From positions 1 through 41,184 of the forward strand of contig JAAYFO010000023.1 of NCBI GenBank assembly GCA_012728215.1: DNA of 41,184 nt. The letters are read 5' to 3'. The stretch comes from Spirochaetales bacterium (lineage in GTDB: Bacteria > Spirochaetota > Spirochaetia > Sphaerochaetales > Sphaerochaetaceae). The notes beneath the pieces were generated by a model. The model was not told where the DNA came from. It worked only from the letters and a program-made list of their open reading frames with translations, and did not search any database. The position numbers and the translations under genes were made by a program. Shown piece by piece: positions 9,355 through 16,797 of the stretch (positions are counted from its first letter, which is position 1; the number at the start of each line of letters is the position of its first letter).

Positions 9355-12300
9355 TTAACTCCTGCTTGTTTGGTTAGCTTTCTTGTTGATAAGCTCTTCG
9401 TCACGTTCCGTAAGCGGCACCTGTTTTCCCTTGGAATCGAATACTGACATATCAAGGGCAAGTCCCCTGATTTCCTGTACCAAGACATTGAATGCCTCTG
9501 GGATTCCAAACGACGTTGTCGGGCTTCCCTTCACTATGCTCTGATAGACATTCACTCGTCCGTTCATGTCATCACTCTTTATTGTGAGCAATTCCTGAAG
9601 AGTGTTGGCAGCACCGTAGGCTTCCAACGCCCAGACTTCCATTTCTCCAAGTCTCTGTCCGCCGAACTGTGCCTTTCCACCGAGTGGCTGCTGAGTGACC
9701 AGAGAATAAGGTCCTGTCGATCTGGCATGCATCTTGTCGTCCACCAAGTGATGGAGCTTGAGATAGTAGATATAGCCACAGAATACTGGATTTACAAACG
9801 GAACACCTGTACGACCATCATAGAGAACGGTCTTGGAGTTCTTAGGAAGACCTGCTTCGACCATTTTCTCTTCAATCTGCTCAGTGGAGGCACTCTGGAA
9901 CACTGGAGTCGTATACCACTCATCCAACTTCTCTGCTGCCCAACCAAGCTGAGTCTCCATGAGCTGTCCGATGTTCATTCGTGAAGGAACGCCAAGTGGG
10001 TTCAGACATACATCAAGCGGAGTGCCATCTTCCATGAACGGCATGTCTTCCTCAGGAAGAATCCTTGACACGACACCCTTGTTTCCATGGCGACCTGCCA
10101 TCTTGTCTCCCTGTCTGAGCTTTCTCTTTGTTGCAATGAGAACCTTGACAGTCTCTTCAACTCCAGGAGGAAGATCATCTCCAGCATCCCTTCTAAGGCG
10201 CTGAACATCGATGACCACACCTTCGGTACCATGAGGAACCTTGAGTGAAGTATCTCTGACTTCCTTTGCTTTTTCTCCGAAGATGGAGTTAAGCAATCTG
10301 AACTCAGGAGTTGTGTCGCTTTCGTTCTTTGGAGTGATCTTTCCAACAAGGATATGACCCGGGCGCACCATGGTGCCGATATTCACGATGCCATCGGCAT
10401 CAAGATTCTCAATCTTCTTGTCGGAAGTACTTGGAATATCACGTGTAAGTTTCTCGTTGCCGAGCTTAGTCTCTCTGATATCAGTTGAAAGCTCGCGGAT
10501 ATGAATCGAGGTATAGATATCTTCCTTGACCACACGCTCTGAAATCAGAACAGCATCCTCATAATTGTATCCGTTCCAAGGAACGAATCCTACAAGGATA
10601 TTTCTGCCCAAAGCAAGCTCACCACCATCAGTGGCTGGTCCATCAGCAAGAATTCCACCCTTCTCCACATACTCACCGACAGATACTATCGGCTTCTGAG
10701 AGAAACATGTGTCCTGGTTTGTTCTCTGGAACTTCTGGACAATGTATGTATCCACTTCACCTTCGATGTCAGGACTATCCGGCGAGACTCTGACTTCGGT
10801 GGAGGAAACGTAGGAAACGACTCCTGCCCTCTTCGCCTTGATCAGGACTCCGCTGTCGTAAGCAGTCTTGCCTTCCATTCCGGTTCCAACTCTTGGAGCT
10901 TCAGGGAATACGAGAGGCACAGCCTGTCGCTGCATGTTCGAACCCATCAGAGCTCTGTTAGCATCGTCATGCTCCAAGAATGGAATGAGGGAGGCCGCTA
11001 CAGAGATAACCTGCTTAGGGGAAACGTCCATATAGGAGACTTCTTCAGGAGGTACGATGAGGTAATCACCCTTCAATCTGCAAGGGACATCCTTGGATAC
11101 GAACGATCCATCGGAATTCAGTTCGGCATTGGCCTGAGCTATACGATACTTCTCTTCATCATTCGCATCGAGGTAAACGACCTGAGAAGTCGCCTTTCCA
11201 TTGACGACCTTTCTGTAAGGGGTCTCAAGGAAACCATAGCTGTTGACTCTGGTATAGTTTGCAAGTGAAACGATGAGACCGATGTTTGGTCCTTCAGGAG
11301 TTTCAATCGGGCACATTCTTCCGTAATGGGTGTAATGAACGTCTCTGACCTCAAATCCAGCACGATCTCTGTTAAGGCCACCACTTCCAAGAGCAGTTAG
11401 TCTTCTCTTGTGAGTGAGCTCTGACAGTGGGTTGATCTGGTCCATGAACTGGGAGAACTGGCTGCTTCCAAAGAATTCCTTGATTACTGCGACAATAGGC
11501 TTGTTGGCAATCAAGTCCTGAGGCTTGACGCTTGAACCAGTCTCCTGATTCATCCTTTCCTTCGCAATTCTCTCCATCCTATTGAAGGCGACCTTCAGCT
11601 GCTGCTGAAGAAGCTCACCGACACTTCTCACTCTTCTGTTTCCAAGATGGTCGATATCATCCACATTCTCCTCTCCATCGTATACCTTGATGAGGAAGCG
11701 CATTGTGTTGACAATATCTGCCTGGCACAGAACTGTGCTCTTGTTTGTGTTGATCTCGTTCTCGTCATTTGAGAACTTCTTTATCAGCTTGTAACGACCA
11801 ACTGAACCCAGATTGTAACGTCTGGAGGAAAAGAACATCTCTGGGAGTTCTCTTTCAGCACGTTCGATACTGACCATCTCACCGCTCATCAGAACGCTGA
11901 AGATCTGTGTAAGGACAGTCTCCTTGGTTGGTTCATCATAGCCGGCTTCGGCGTCAGTGTATTTTGCATCTTCGATATCGAAGCAGTTCAGAATGGCTTC
12001 ATCATGCAGAGTATCTGGATTCTTCTTGTCCATATCGATGATCATCAGGGAGGTGACTCCCATTGAAATCAGTTCATCGACCATATGGGCCTGAATCGCA
12101 TCACCTGCACGGAGAACCTTTCTCTGCTCTCCATCAATTGTGGCAAAGACATCCTTGTAAAGCCTGAGACCGGGGAGAATATCCTTAGTCTCTTCGCTTA
12201 CTGCCACTTCCTTGCTCTTGTAGAAAACGTTGAGAATCTTCTCTCGGGTATCATATCCGATTGCCCTGAGGAACAGCGTTCCAAGGATTCTCTTCTTGCG

Positions 12301-12879
12301 GTCTATCTTTGTGACGATGATTTTCTTCTTCTCATCAATCTCAAACTCCAGCCAGGATCCTCTGTATGGAATGATTCTTGAAGAAAGGACACCCTTTTCT
12401 CTTGCAAAGATAACTCCTGGAGACCTATGGATCTGGCTTACGACGACTCTTTCCGCACCGTTGATCACAAAGGTGCCTCTATCTGTCATGAGAGGAAGGT
12501 CACCAAAGAAAATTTCCTTTTCTCTGATTTCACCAGTCTCTGCCAATTCCAGAGAAATAACGGCCTTTAGCGGAACCGAAAAGGTTCTGCCTTTTTTCTT
12601 ACACTCAATTTCCGAGAACTTGATATTTTCAAAATCAAGCTTGTATGACTCGAAATTGAGAATCATTTCATTATTCTGACTCGATATCGGGAAAGTGGAC
12701 TCAAAAACGTCCTCCAATCCCTGACCTGTTTCCGGTAAAAGTCCCTTCTTGAGATTCTCACTTTGAAGGAAGCTTTCATATGATTCCTTCTGAATCCTAA
12801 TCAGATCAGGCAGTTCGCATGTCTCCTGAAACTTTTTCCCAATATATACGCGGTTTTTGGATTTGCCCGTGGCAACCAT
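9355..12879 (-). CDS. rpoB: DNA-directed RNA polymerase beta subunit
   Basis: This is the second large RNA polymerase subunit. I place the start at ATG 12879 ([11 protein letters not shown]), six bases downstream of a strong GGAGGG Shine-Dalgarno at 12886-12891. The ORF-track start at 12915 would make that Shine-Dalgarno part of the coding region. The product is 1174 residues with spirochaete-like stretches such as [14 protein letters not shown] and [17 protein letters not shown]. The rifampicin-binding region reads [31 protein letters not shown]. In E. coli numbering this differs at 511 (F), 518 (I), 524 (L), 531 (T, residue 495 here) and 535 (S). rpoC follows after six bases. Confidence 0.98.
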   Translation of the reverse strand: MVATGKSKNRVYIGKKFQETCELPDLIRIQKESYESFLQSENLKKGLLPETGQGLEDVFESTFPISSQNNEMILNFESYKLDFENIKFSEIECKKKGRTFSVPLKAVISLELAETGEIREKEIFFGDLPLMTDRGTFVINGAERVVVSQIHRSPGVIFAREKGVLSSRIIPYRGSWLEFEIDEKKKIIVTKIDRKKRILGTLFLRAIGYDTREKILNVFYKSKEVAVSEETKDILPGLRLYKDVFATIDGEQRKVLRAGDAIQAHMVDELISMGVTSLMIIDMDKKNPDTLHDEAILNCFDIEDAKYTDAEAGYDEPTKETVLTQIFSVLMSGEMVSIERAERELPEMFFSSRRYNLGSVGRYKLIKKFSNDENEINTNKSTVLCQADIVNTMRFLIKVYDGEENVDDIDHLGNRRVRSVGELLQQQLKVAFNRMERIAKERMNQETGSSVKPQDLIANKPIVAVIKEFFGSSQFSQFMDQINPLSELTHKRRLTALGSGGLNRDRAGFEVRDVHYTHYGRMCPIETPEGPNIGLIVSLANYTRVNSYGFLETPYRKVVNGKATSQVVYLDANDEEKYRIAQANAELNSDGSFVSKDVPCRLKGDYLIVPPEEVSYMDVSPKQVISVAASLIPFLEHDDANRALMGSNMQRQAVPLVFPEAPRVGTGMEGKTAYDSGVLIKAKRAGVVSYVSSTEVRVSPDSPDIEGEVDTYIVQKFQRTNQDTCFSQKPIVSVGEYVEKGGILADGPATDGGELALGRNILVGFVPWNGYNYEDAVLISERVVKEDIYTSIHIRELSTDIRETKLGNEKLTRDIPSTSDKKIENLDADGIVNIGTMVRPGHILVGKITPKNESDTTPEFRLLNSIFGEKAKEVRDTSLKVPHGTEGVVIDVQRLRRDAGDDLPPGVEETVKVLIATKRKLRQGDKMAGRHGNKGVVSRILPEEDMPFMEDGTPLDVCLNPLGVPSRMNIGQLMETQLGWAAEKLDEWYTTPVFQSASTEQIEEKMVEAGLPKNSKTVLYDGRTGVPFVNPVFCGYIYYLKLHHLVDDKMHARSTGPYSLVTQQPLGGKAQFGGQRLGEMEVWALEAYGAANTLQELLTIKSDDMNGRVNVYQSIVKGSPTTSFGIPEAFNVLVQEIRGLALDMSVFDSKGKQVPLTERDEELINKKANQTSRS

Positions 12880-13040
12880 CTTGTACCCTCCAACGCAGTT
12901 TGAGGATGAAAACATCGCTGATCAAGCGGGCAGCAGGACTATTTCACCTGCATCTATTCCGTCTTTCCCACAATCGACCGTATTAAATTGAAATCGGTAC
13001 TAGCAGAAACACGATGTTGTGCTAAACGAAAAAGACTTTG

Positions 13041-13106
13041 CTCATCAAACGAAAGTGATGAGACAAAATAAGGTCTTCCGTCCGGAGACAAACCCCCCAG
13101 ACGGAA
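13041..13106 (-). promoter_or_regulatory. Tandem hairpins in the rplL-rpoB spacer (candidate attenuator)
   Basis: Transcription reading from rplL meets a 10-bp stem, TTCCGTCTGG/CCGGACGGAA with one G-U pair (13076-13106). A second stem, CTCATC/GATGAG (13041-13062), follows, then GTCTTTTTCG. A partial attenuator or processing hairpin at this position is known from E. coli rplL-rpoB, where it lowers polymerase synthesis relative to L7/L12. By analogy this spacer may set the same ratio. The U tracts are imperfect, so complete termination is unlikely. The rest of the 238-nt spacer shows nothing recognisable. Confidence 0.5.
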
Positions 13107-13117
13107 AACCATCGTAA

Positions 13118-13489
13118 CTATTTGACTTCGACAGTGCAACCAGCAGCTTCGAGTTTCTCCTTGAGAGCAGCAGCTTCTGCCTTGGAGACTCCTTCCTTGA
13201 GCTTTCCGCCGTTCTCGACGAGATCCTTTGCTTCCTTGAGTCCAAGCTCTGTGCAAGCTCTGACTTCCTTGATGGCAGGAATCTTCTTCGCAGGATCAAA
13301 TCCCTTGATGATGACGTCGAATTCGGTCTGCTCTTCGACTGCTTCAGCAGCTTCGGCAGCAGCGGCAGGGGCAGCGGCGGAAACAGCGGCAGTTACGCCG
13401 AACTTCTCTTCCATTGCCTTGATAAGGTCAGAGACCTCAAGAACCGTCATGTTTGCAATTGTTTCCAGAATTTCTTCTTTGGTAGCCAT
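13118..13489 (-). CDS. rplL: 50S ribosomal protein L7/L12
   Basis: L7/L12 forms the flexible stalk that recruits translation factors to the ribosome. The 123-residue protein has the expected helical N-terminal dimer domain ([32 protein letters not shown]). An alanine-rich hinge ([16 protein letters not shown]) and a C-terminal domain ending [18 protein letters not shown] follow. AGGAG sits eight bases before ATG 13489. It follows rplJ after about 65 nt and is separated from rpoB by a hairpin-containing spacer. The product is needed in several copies per ribosome, which fits a drop in transcription after this gene. Confidence 0.97.
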   Translation of the reverse strand: MATKEEILETIANMTVLEVSDLIKAMEEKFGVTAAVSAAAPAAAAEAAEAVEEQTEFDVIIKGFDPAKKIPAIKEVRACTELGLKEAKDLVENGGKLKEGVSKAEAAALKEKLEAAGCTVEVK

Positions 13490-13554
13490 ATTATCTTCTC
13501 CTAAAATAATTTTCTTACAGTAATAGTTGGTTACAGAACGAAGACTAATACTGT

Positions 13555-14079
13555 TTAGTTTTCACTTTTTCCTTCAAGCTTTTCAGTGTAAGCAAGAAGA
13601 GTCGCAGCCAGCTTCTGAACAGGAGCCTTCATCGTACCCATGAGGATGCTGATAAGCTCAAGCTTGGTTGGCAGTTTCGAGTATGCTTCAGTCTGAGCGG
13701 CATTATAGATGCTTCCATCGATATAGCCACCCTTCACCACGAGCTTGTTCGTTGCTTTTGCGCTTTCGAACATGATCTTGGCGGCAGGGCCTTCGTTATC
13801 ACCTCTTGCGAGGATGACAGCGGTCGGTCCCTTAAGGCATTCATCCATTCCCTTGTGATTAAGCTGGTCAAGAGCGATCTTTGCAAATCTGTTCTTCACA
13901 ACTCTGCAAACTGCATCGTTCTTTCTAAGCTTCCTTCGGAGATCTGTGATCTCCTCGACAGTCATTCCTCTGTACTCAGCGAAAAAGAATCCGGTATAGT
14001 TCTGGAATTCATTCTTGAGTTGCTCAACAGCCTTTTCCTTTACAGGGGTGACCCTTGTCTTATGATCAATAACAGCCAT
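13555..14079 (-). CDS. rplJ: 50S ribosomal protein L10
   Basis: L10 anchors the L7/L12 stalk to 23S rRNA. ATG 14079 ([10 protein letters not shown]) is chosen because it lies six bases after the AGGAGG Shine-Dalgarno at 14086-14091. The adjacent ATG 14082 is too close to it, and the ORF-track start at 14094 reads through it. The 174-residue product has the typical KNRFAKIAL and [10 protein letters not shown] segments and a helical C-terminal tail ([19 protein letters not shown]) that should bind L7/L12 dimers. The Shine-Dalgarno overlaps the rplA stop, so coupling with L1 translation is likely. Confidence 0.96.
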   Translation of the reverse strand: MAVIDHKTRVTPVKEKAVEQLKNEFQNYTGFFFAEYRGMTVEEITDLRRKLRKNDAVCRVVKNRFAKIALDQLNHKGMDECLKGPTAVILARGDNEGPAAKIMFESAKATNKLVVKGGYIDGSIYNAAQTEAYSKLPTKLELISILMGTMKAPVQKLAATLLAYTEKLEGKSEN

Positions 14080-14090
14080 CATGCACCTCC

Positions 14091-14786
14091 TCAAGCCTTC
14101 TTCTCTGCAGATTCCTTAGCGAAATCCACTGCTACACCAGGTCCCATTGTGGAAGCCATCGAAAGAGACCCAACGAAATCGCCCTTGTGATCGGAAGGTC
14201 TTCTCTTCTGAATCTCAGCAAAGATAACCTTGGCATTCTCCACGACATCTTCACTGCTCATCGAAACCTTTCCAATAGCAAGGTGAACGACACCAGTCTT
14301 GTCTGAACGGAACTCAACTCTTCCCTGTCGAAGTTCGGCAAGGGCACCCTTGAGGTCCATCGTGACTGTGTGTGTCTTCGGGTTCGGCATCAGTCCTCTT
14401 CTTCCGAGAATCGGTCCGAGTCGTCCGACTGACTTCATCATGTCTGGTGTGGCTACTGCCACATCAAAGTCCATCCAGCCACCCTTGATCTTTTCAACCA
14501 GGTCGTCATCTCCGACGTAAGCTGCACCTGCAGCCTTGGCTTCTTCGGCCTTCTCACCCTTGGCGAAGACAAGAATCTTCTTCTCGGCTGAGAACTGATG
14601 AGGGAGCACTACAGTGTCTCTGACACTCTGGCTCTTTGACAGCAGAAGACTGACATGGAGCTCCACAGTCTCGTCAAACTTCGCAAAAGCGATGCTCTTC
14701 ACGATCTGTGCGGCTTCTTCCATGCTGTAAAGCTTGGTCTGATCATACTTCTTCACTGCTTCGAGATACTTCTTTCCGTGCTTCAT
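14091..14786 (-). CDS. rplA: 50S ribosomal protein L1
   Basis: L1 forms the mobile stalk at the ribosomal E site. In many bacteria it also represses the L11-L1 operon by binding the rplK leader. The 231-residue product has conserved stretches such as [27 protein letters not shown] and [12 protein letters not shown]. The start ATG 14786 overlaps the rplK stop as ATGA. Its GGAGGT Shine-Dalgarno lies inside the last rplK codons, a clear sign of coupled translation. A candidate L1-binding structure lies upstream of rplK. Confidence 0.97.
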   Translation of the reverse strand: MKHGKKYLEAVKKYDQTKLYSMEEAAQIVKSIAFAKFDETVELHVSLLLSKSQSVRDTVVLPHQFSAEKKILVFAKGEKAEEAKAAGAAYVGDDDLVEKIKGGWMDFDVAVATPDMMKSVGRLGPILGRRGLMPNPKTHTVTMDLKGALAELRQGRVEFRSDKTGVVHLAIGKVSMSSEDVVENAKVIFAEIQKRRPSDHKGDFVGSLSMASTMGPGVAVDFAKESAEKKA

Positions 14787-15214
14787 TTCTCTACCTCCAC
14801 GCCCATGCTTCTTGCTGTTCCGGCCACGATTGTCTTCGCAGCTTCCACATCATTTGCATTAAGGTCTGGCAGTTTGACTTTTGCAATCTCTTCAAGCTGA
14901 GCCTGAGTAAGCTTGCCAACCTTATTCTTGTTAGGAACACCACTCGCCTTTGCAAGACCAAGAGCCTTCTTGATCAGCACTGATGCAGGTGGAGTCTTGA
15001 GAATGAAGCTGAAAGTCCTGTCAGTGTAGACTGTAATGACCGCAGGAACGACCAGTCCTGGTTCAAACTGCTTTGTTCTTTCATTGAACTGCTGAACGAA
15101 CTGGGGGGCACTTACGCCATGAGGTCCAAGAGCTGGTCCGATGGGAGGAGCTGGTGTGGCCTTCTGGGCGGGACACTGTAATTTAATAATAACAGCAACC
15201 TTTTTCTTTGCCAT
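14783..15214 (-). CDS. rplK: 50S ribosomal protein L11
   Basis: L11 forms part of the GTPase-associated centre of the 50S subunit and is the target region of thiostrepton. I start it at ATG 15214 ([19 protein letters not shown]), which has GGAGA about seven bases upstream. The ORF-track start adds seven unsupported residues. The 143-residue length is normal. The proline-rich [20 protein letters not shown] segment and the C-terminal RNA-binding domain ending [15 protein letters not shown] are intact. It overlaps rplA by ATGA and is preceded by a roughly 195-nt leader that separates it from nusG. Confidence 0.97.
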   Translation of the reverse strand: MAKKKVAVIIKLQCPAQKATPAPPIGPALGPHGVSAPQFVQQFNERTKQFEPGLVVPAVITVYTDRTFSFILKTPPASVLIKKALGLAKASGVPNKNKVGKLTQAQLEEIAKVKLPDLNANDVEAAKTIVAGTARSMGVEVEK

Positions 15215-15264
15215 GATTTTTCTCCATATTAACACGGTTTCATAAAAAATATGATCCCATGCCT

Positions 15265-15300
15265 GGTAATAACGCCTGTCATACGATCAGGCTCCCACCT
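15265..15300 (-). promoter_or_regulatory. Candidate L1-binding site in the rplK leader
   Basis: The minus-strand leader reads AGGTGGGAGCCTG, a nine-base loop, then CAGGCGTTATTACC. A GCCTG/CAGGC stem is enclosed by a GGT/ACC pairing, and the GTGGGAG bulge lies on the 5' side. This resembles the L1-binding mRNA structure that mimics the 23S L1 site and mediates feedback control of L11-L1. The call is by analogy with the known arrangement. A second GC-rich hairpin (CCGGCTTGAGCCGG, 15391-15404) lies just after nusG without a U tract. Confidence 0.55.
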
Positions 15301-15409
15301 ATCCGGTTACCCGGAGAGGAGTATCAAAAACTAGGGCGTGTTTATGTTAAAGAACAACTAAGCGGATTCCTACGCCATGGGACCCACATCCCGGCTCAAG
15401 CCGGTATCA

Positions 15410-15967
15410 TCACACTTTCTCAACCTGAGAGAAGTCAACATCGACAGGAGTAGGTCTTCCGAATATCTCAACGGAAACCCTGAGACGGGACTTTTCCGAA
15501 TTGACATCCTCTACTTCACCGGCAAACTGGTCGAAAGGACCATCGACGATGCGGACTCTGTCTCCGACATTGAATGACTGACGTGGCTTGAACGTTGTTT
15601 CGCCCTGAATCTCGCCAGTCTGCTTAAGAATCTCAGTATATTCCGCCTTGGAAAGCGGCTTGGGCATCTGCCGGGCAGTTCCCGTAAGGAATCCAGTCAC
15701 ACCTTCGATACGCTTGATCTGAGTGCAGACTTCCTTCCAGTTGATATCAGTAAGCTCCAGATCCACGAGAATATATCCTGGAAGGATTTTCTCACGAATC
15801 TCTTTCTTCTTTCCATCCTGATTCTCGGTATGAGTGGAGAACGGAATCTTCACATCGAAACAGAACATGGCGAAGTCCGGATTCATCTCCATCATTCGCC
15901 TGATGATTCTTTCGATTTTCTGCTCATATCCAGAATAAGTATGTACTACGAACCAGCCTCTAGACAT
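15410..15967 (-). CDS. nusG: Transcription termination/antitermination factor NusG
   Basis: NusG binds RNA polymerase through its NGN domain and couples it to the ribosome or Rho through its KOW domain. The NGN part (RGWFVVHTYSGYEQKIERII... PGYILVDLEL) and the KOW part (FNVGDRVRIVDGPFDQFAGEVEDV) are both present in 185 residues. ATG 15967 sits five bases after AAGGGG. The upstream GTG at 15970 is too close to it. The NGN domain has a moderately long loop (STHTENQDGKKKEIRE), a common spirochaete and Bacteroidetes trait. It begins nine bases after secE, the usual secE-nusG pairing. Confidence 0.96.
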   Translation of the reverse strand: MSRGWFVVHTYSGYEQKIERIIRRMMEMNPDFAMFCFDVKIPFSTHTENQDGKKKEIREKILPGYILVDLELTDINWKEVCTQIKRIEGVTGFLTGTARQMPKPLSKAEYTEILKQTGEIQGETTFKPRQSFNVGDRVRIVDGPFDQFAGEVEDVNSEKSRLRVSVEIFGRPTPVDVDFSQVEKV

Positions 15968-15976
15968 CACAACCCC

Positions 15977-16156
15977 TTAGAACAAAAGCTCCAGTCCCTT
16001 CAGCAGCAGGAAATCCGCCAACCCTAGGAACACAGCAAAAGCGAACGAAGAGACTATGACAATAAGAGTCGACTTTCCGACATACTGTTTTGTCGGCCAT
16101 ACGACTTTCTTCATCTCTGCGACACTTTCCTTGAAATACCTGATGATCTTTTTCAT
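15977..16156 (-). CDS. secE: Preprotein translocase subunit SecE (short form)
   Basis: This gene is absent from the ORF track because it is short. Reading the minus strand from ATG 16156 gives 59 residues: MKKIIRYFKESVAEMKKVVW, PTKQYVGKST, then one hydrophobic membrane segment (LIVIVSSFAFAVFLGLADFLLL). The EMKKVVWPT motif is the hallmark of SecE, which clamps SecY in the SecYEG channel. It is the single-membrane-span form rather than the three-span E. coli form. AGGAG lies six bases before the ATG. The gene sits between tRNA-Trp and nusG, the normal SecE locus. Confidence 0.95.
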   Translation of the reverse strand: MKKIIRYFKESVAEMKKVVWPTKQYVGKSTLIVIVSSFAFAVFLGLADFLLLKGLELLF

Positions 16157-16190
16157 GATCGACTCCTATATAGTTTCAGGTGAGATTTTT

Positions 16191-16264
16191 CAGGCCAGGA
16201 GGGATTCGAACCCCCAACACCCGGTTTTGGAGACCGGTGCTCTAACCGTTGGAGCTACTGACCT
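16191..16264 (-). tRNA. tRNA-Trp (CCA anticodon)
   Basis: The minus strand folds into a 74-nt cloverleaf. The acceptor stem is AGGTCAG/CTGGCCT with one G-T pair, the D arm contains AGCTCCAACGGTTAGAGC, and the anticodon loop CTCCAAA gives CCA. The T arm is GGGGGTTCGAATCCCTC and the discriminator is G. The 3' CCA is not encoded. It lies between rpmG and secE and is probably processed from the ribosomal-protein transcript. Confidence 0.96.
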
Positions 16265-16282
16265 AAATATCTCATAGCTTAG

Positions 16283-16459
16283 CTATTTAATCTTTGTTTC
16301 TCTATGCAAAGTATGCTTGCGGTCAAACGGGCAGTACTTGTTAAGCTCTAGCTTGCCCGGAGTATTACGACGGTTCTTCTCCGTTGTGTAATTCTTCCTT
16401 TTGCATTCTGTGCACTGAAGGGCAATCTTTTCAACAGGCCCTTTTTTCTTATCTGCCAT
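16283..16459 (-). CDS. rpmG: 50S ribosomal protein L33
   Basis: This is a small 50S protein of 58 residues. ATG 16459 ([16 protein letters not shown]) is the start, with AGGAG six bases upstream. The ORF-track extension to 16543 runs into the tRNA-Thr gene and is not real. CTEC and YCP give the three-cysteine form (the fourth position is Asp, CPFD), followed by the conserved KHTLHRETK end. A three-cysteine form of this kind is also known in Firmicutes, so metal binding may be partial. It lies between two tRNA genes in the usual rpmG-secE neighbourhood. Confidence 0.93.
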   Translation of the reverse strand: MADKKKGPVEKIALQCTECKRKNYTTEKNRRNTPGKLELNKYCPFDRKHTLHRETKIK

Positions 16460-16501
16460 ACTCCACTCCTTTGCTCCAGTCTCCCGAGCAAAAACTTCAA
16501 A

Positions 16502-16574
<73 letters not shown>

Positions 16575-16603
16575 AAGACACCCATTTTGGGCGTGCAAAT
16601 GAC

Positions 16604-16632
16604 AAAATAGCAATTGTCTTGCCTTTTGTCAA
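16604..16632 (-). promoter_or_regulatory. Proximal sigma70 promoter (P2) of the tRNA-rpmG-secE-nusG-rpl-rpo operon
   Basis: A perfect -35 TTGACA (16627-16632) is followed by a 17-nt spacer and TATTTT (16604-16609). A TG dinucleotide one base upstream also gives an extended -10. This is one of the best promoters in the window and lies about 30 bases before the tRNA-Thr 5' end. Confidence 0.8.
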
Positions 16633-16654
16633 TAACGGCAAAGCCGAACAATGA

Positions 16655-16683
16655 ATTATTGCAGAAACAACACATTCAGTCAA
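16655..16683 (-). promoter_or_regulatory. Distal sigma70 promoter (P1) of the same operon
   Basis: TTGACT (16678-16683), a 17-nt spacer and AATAAT (16655-16660) preceded by TGC form a second strong promoter 51 bases upstream of P2 in the same orientation. Tandem promoters are typical of stable-RNA and ribosomal-protein transcription units. Confidence 0.65.
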
Positions 16684-16744
16684 CATGTTTTACCAAGGTT
16701 GCATCACAAGCTGGCTGTTTTGCCGACAATCTTCGCCACTTCGG

Positions 16745-16788
16745 AAAAACCAAGGCGAGTACGATTACCTCATCAGCAAGCACCCGCC
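16745..16788 (-). terminator. Probable terminator after glgP
   Basis: On the minus strand GGCGGGT pairs with ACTCGCC (one G-U) across a 21-nt loop and is followed by TTGGTTTTT. It starts about ten bases after the glgP stop and separates that gene from the tandem promoters. The large loop makes the call moderate. Confidence 0.5.
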
Positions 16789-16797
16789 TGTGAAAAA

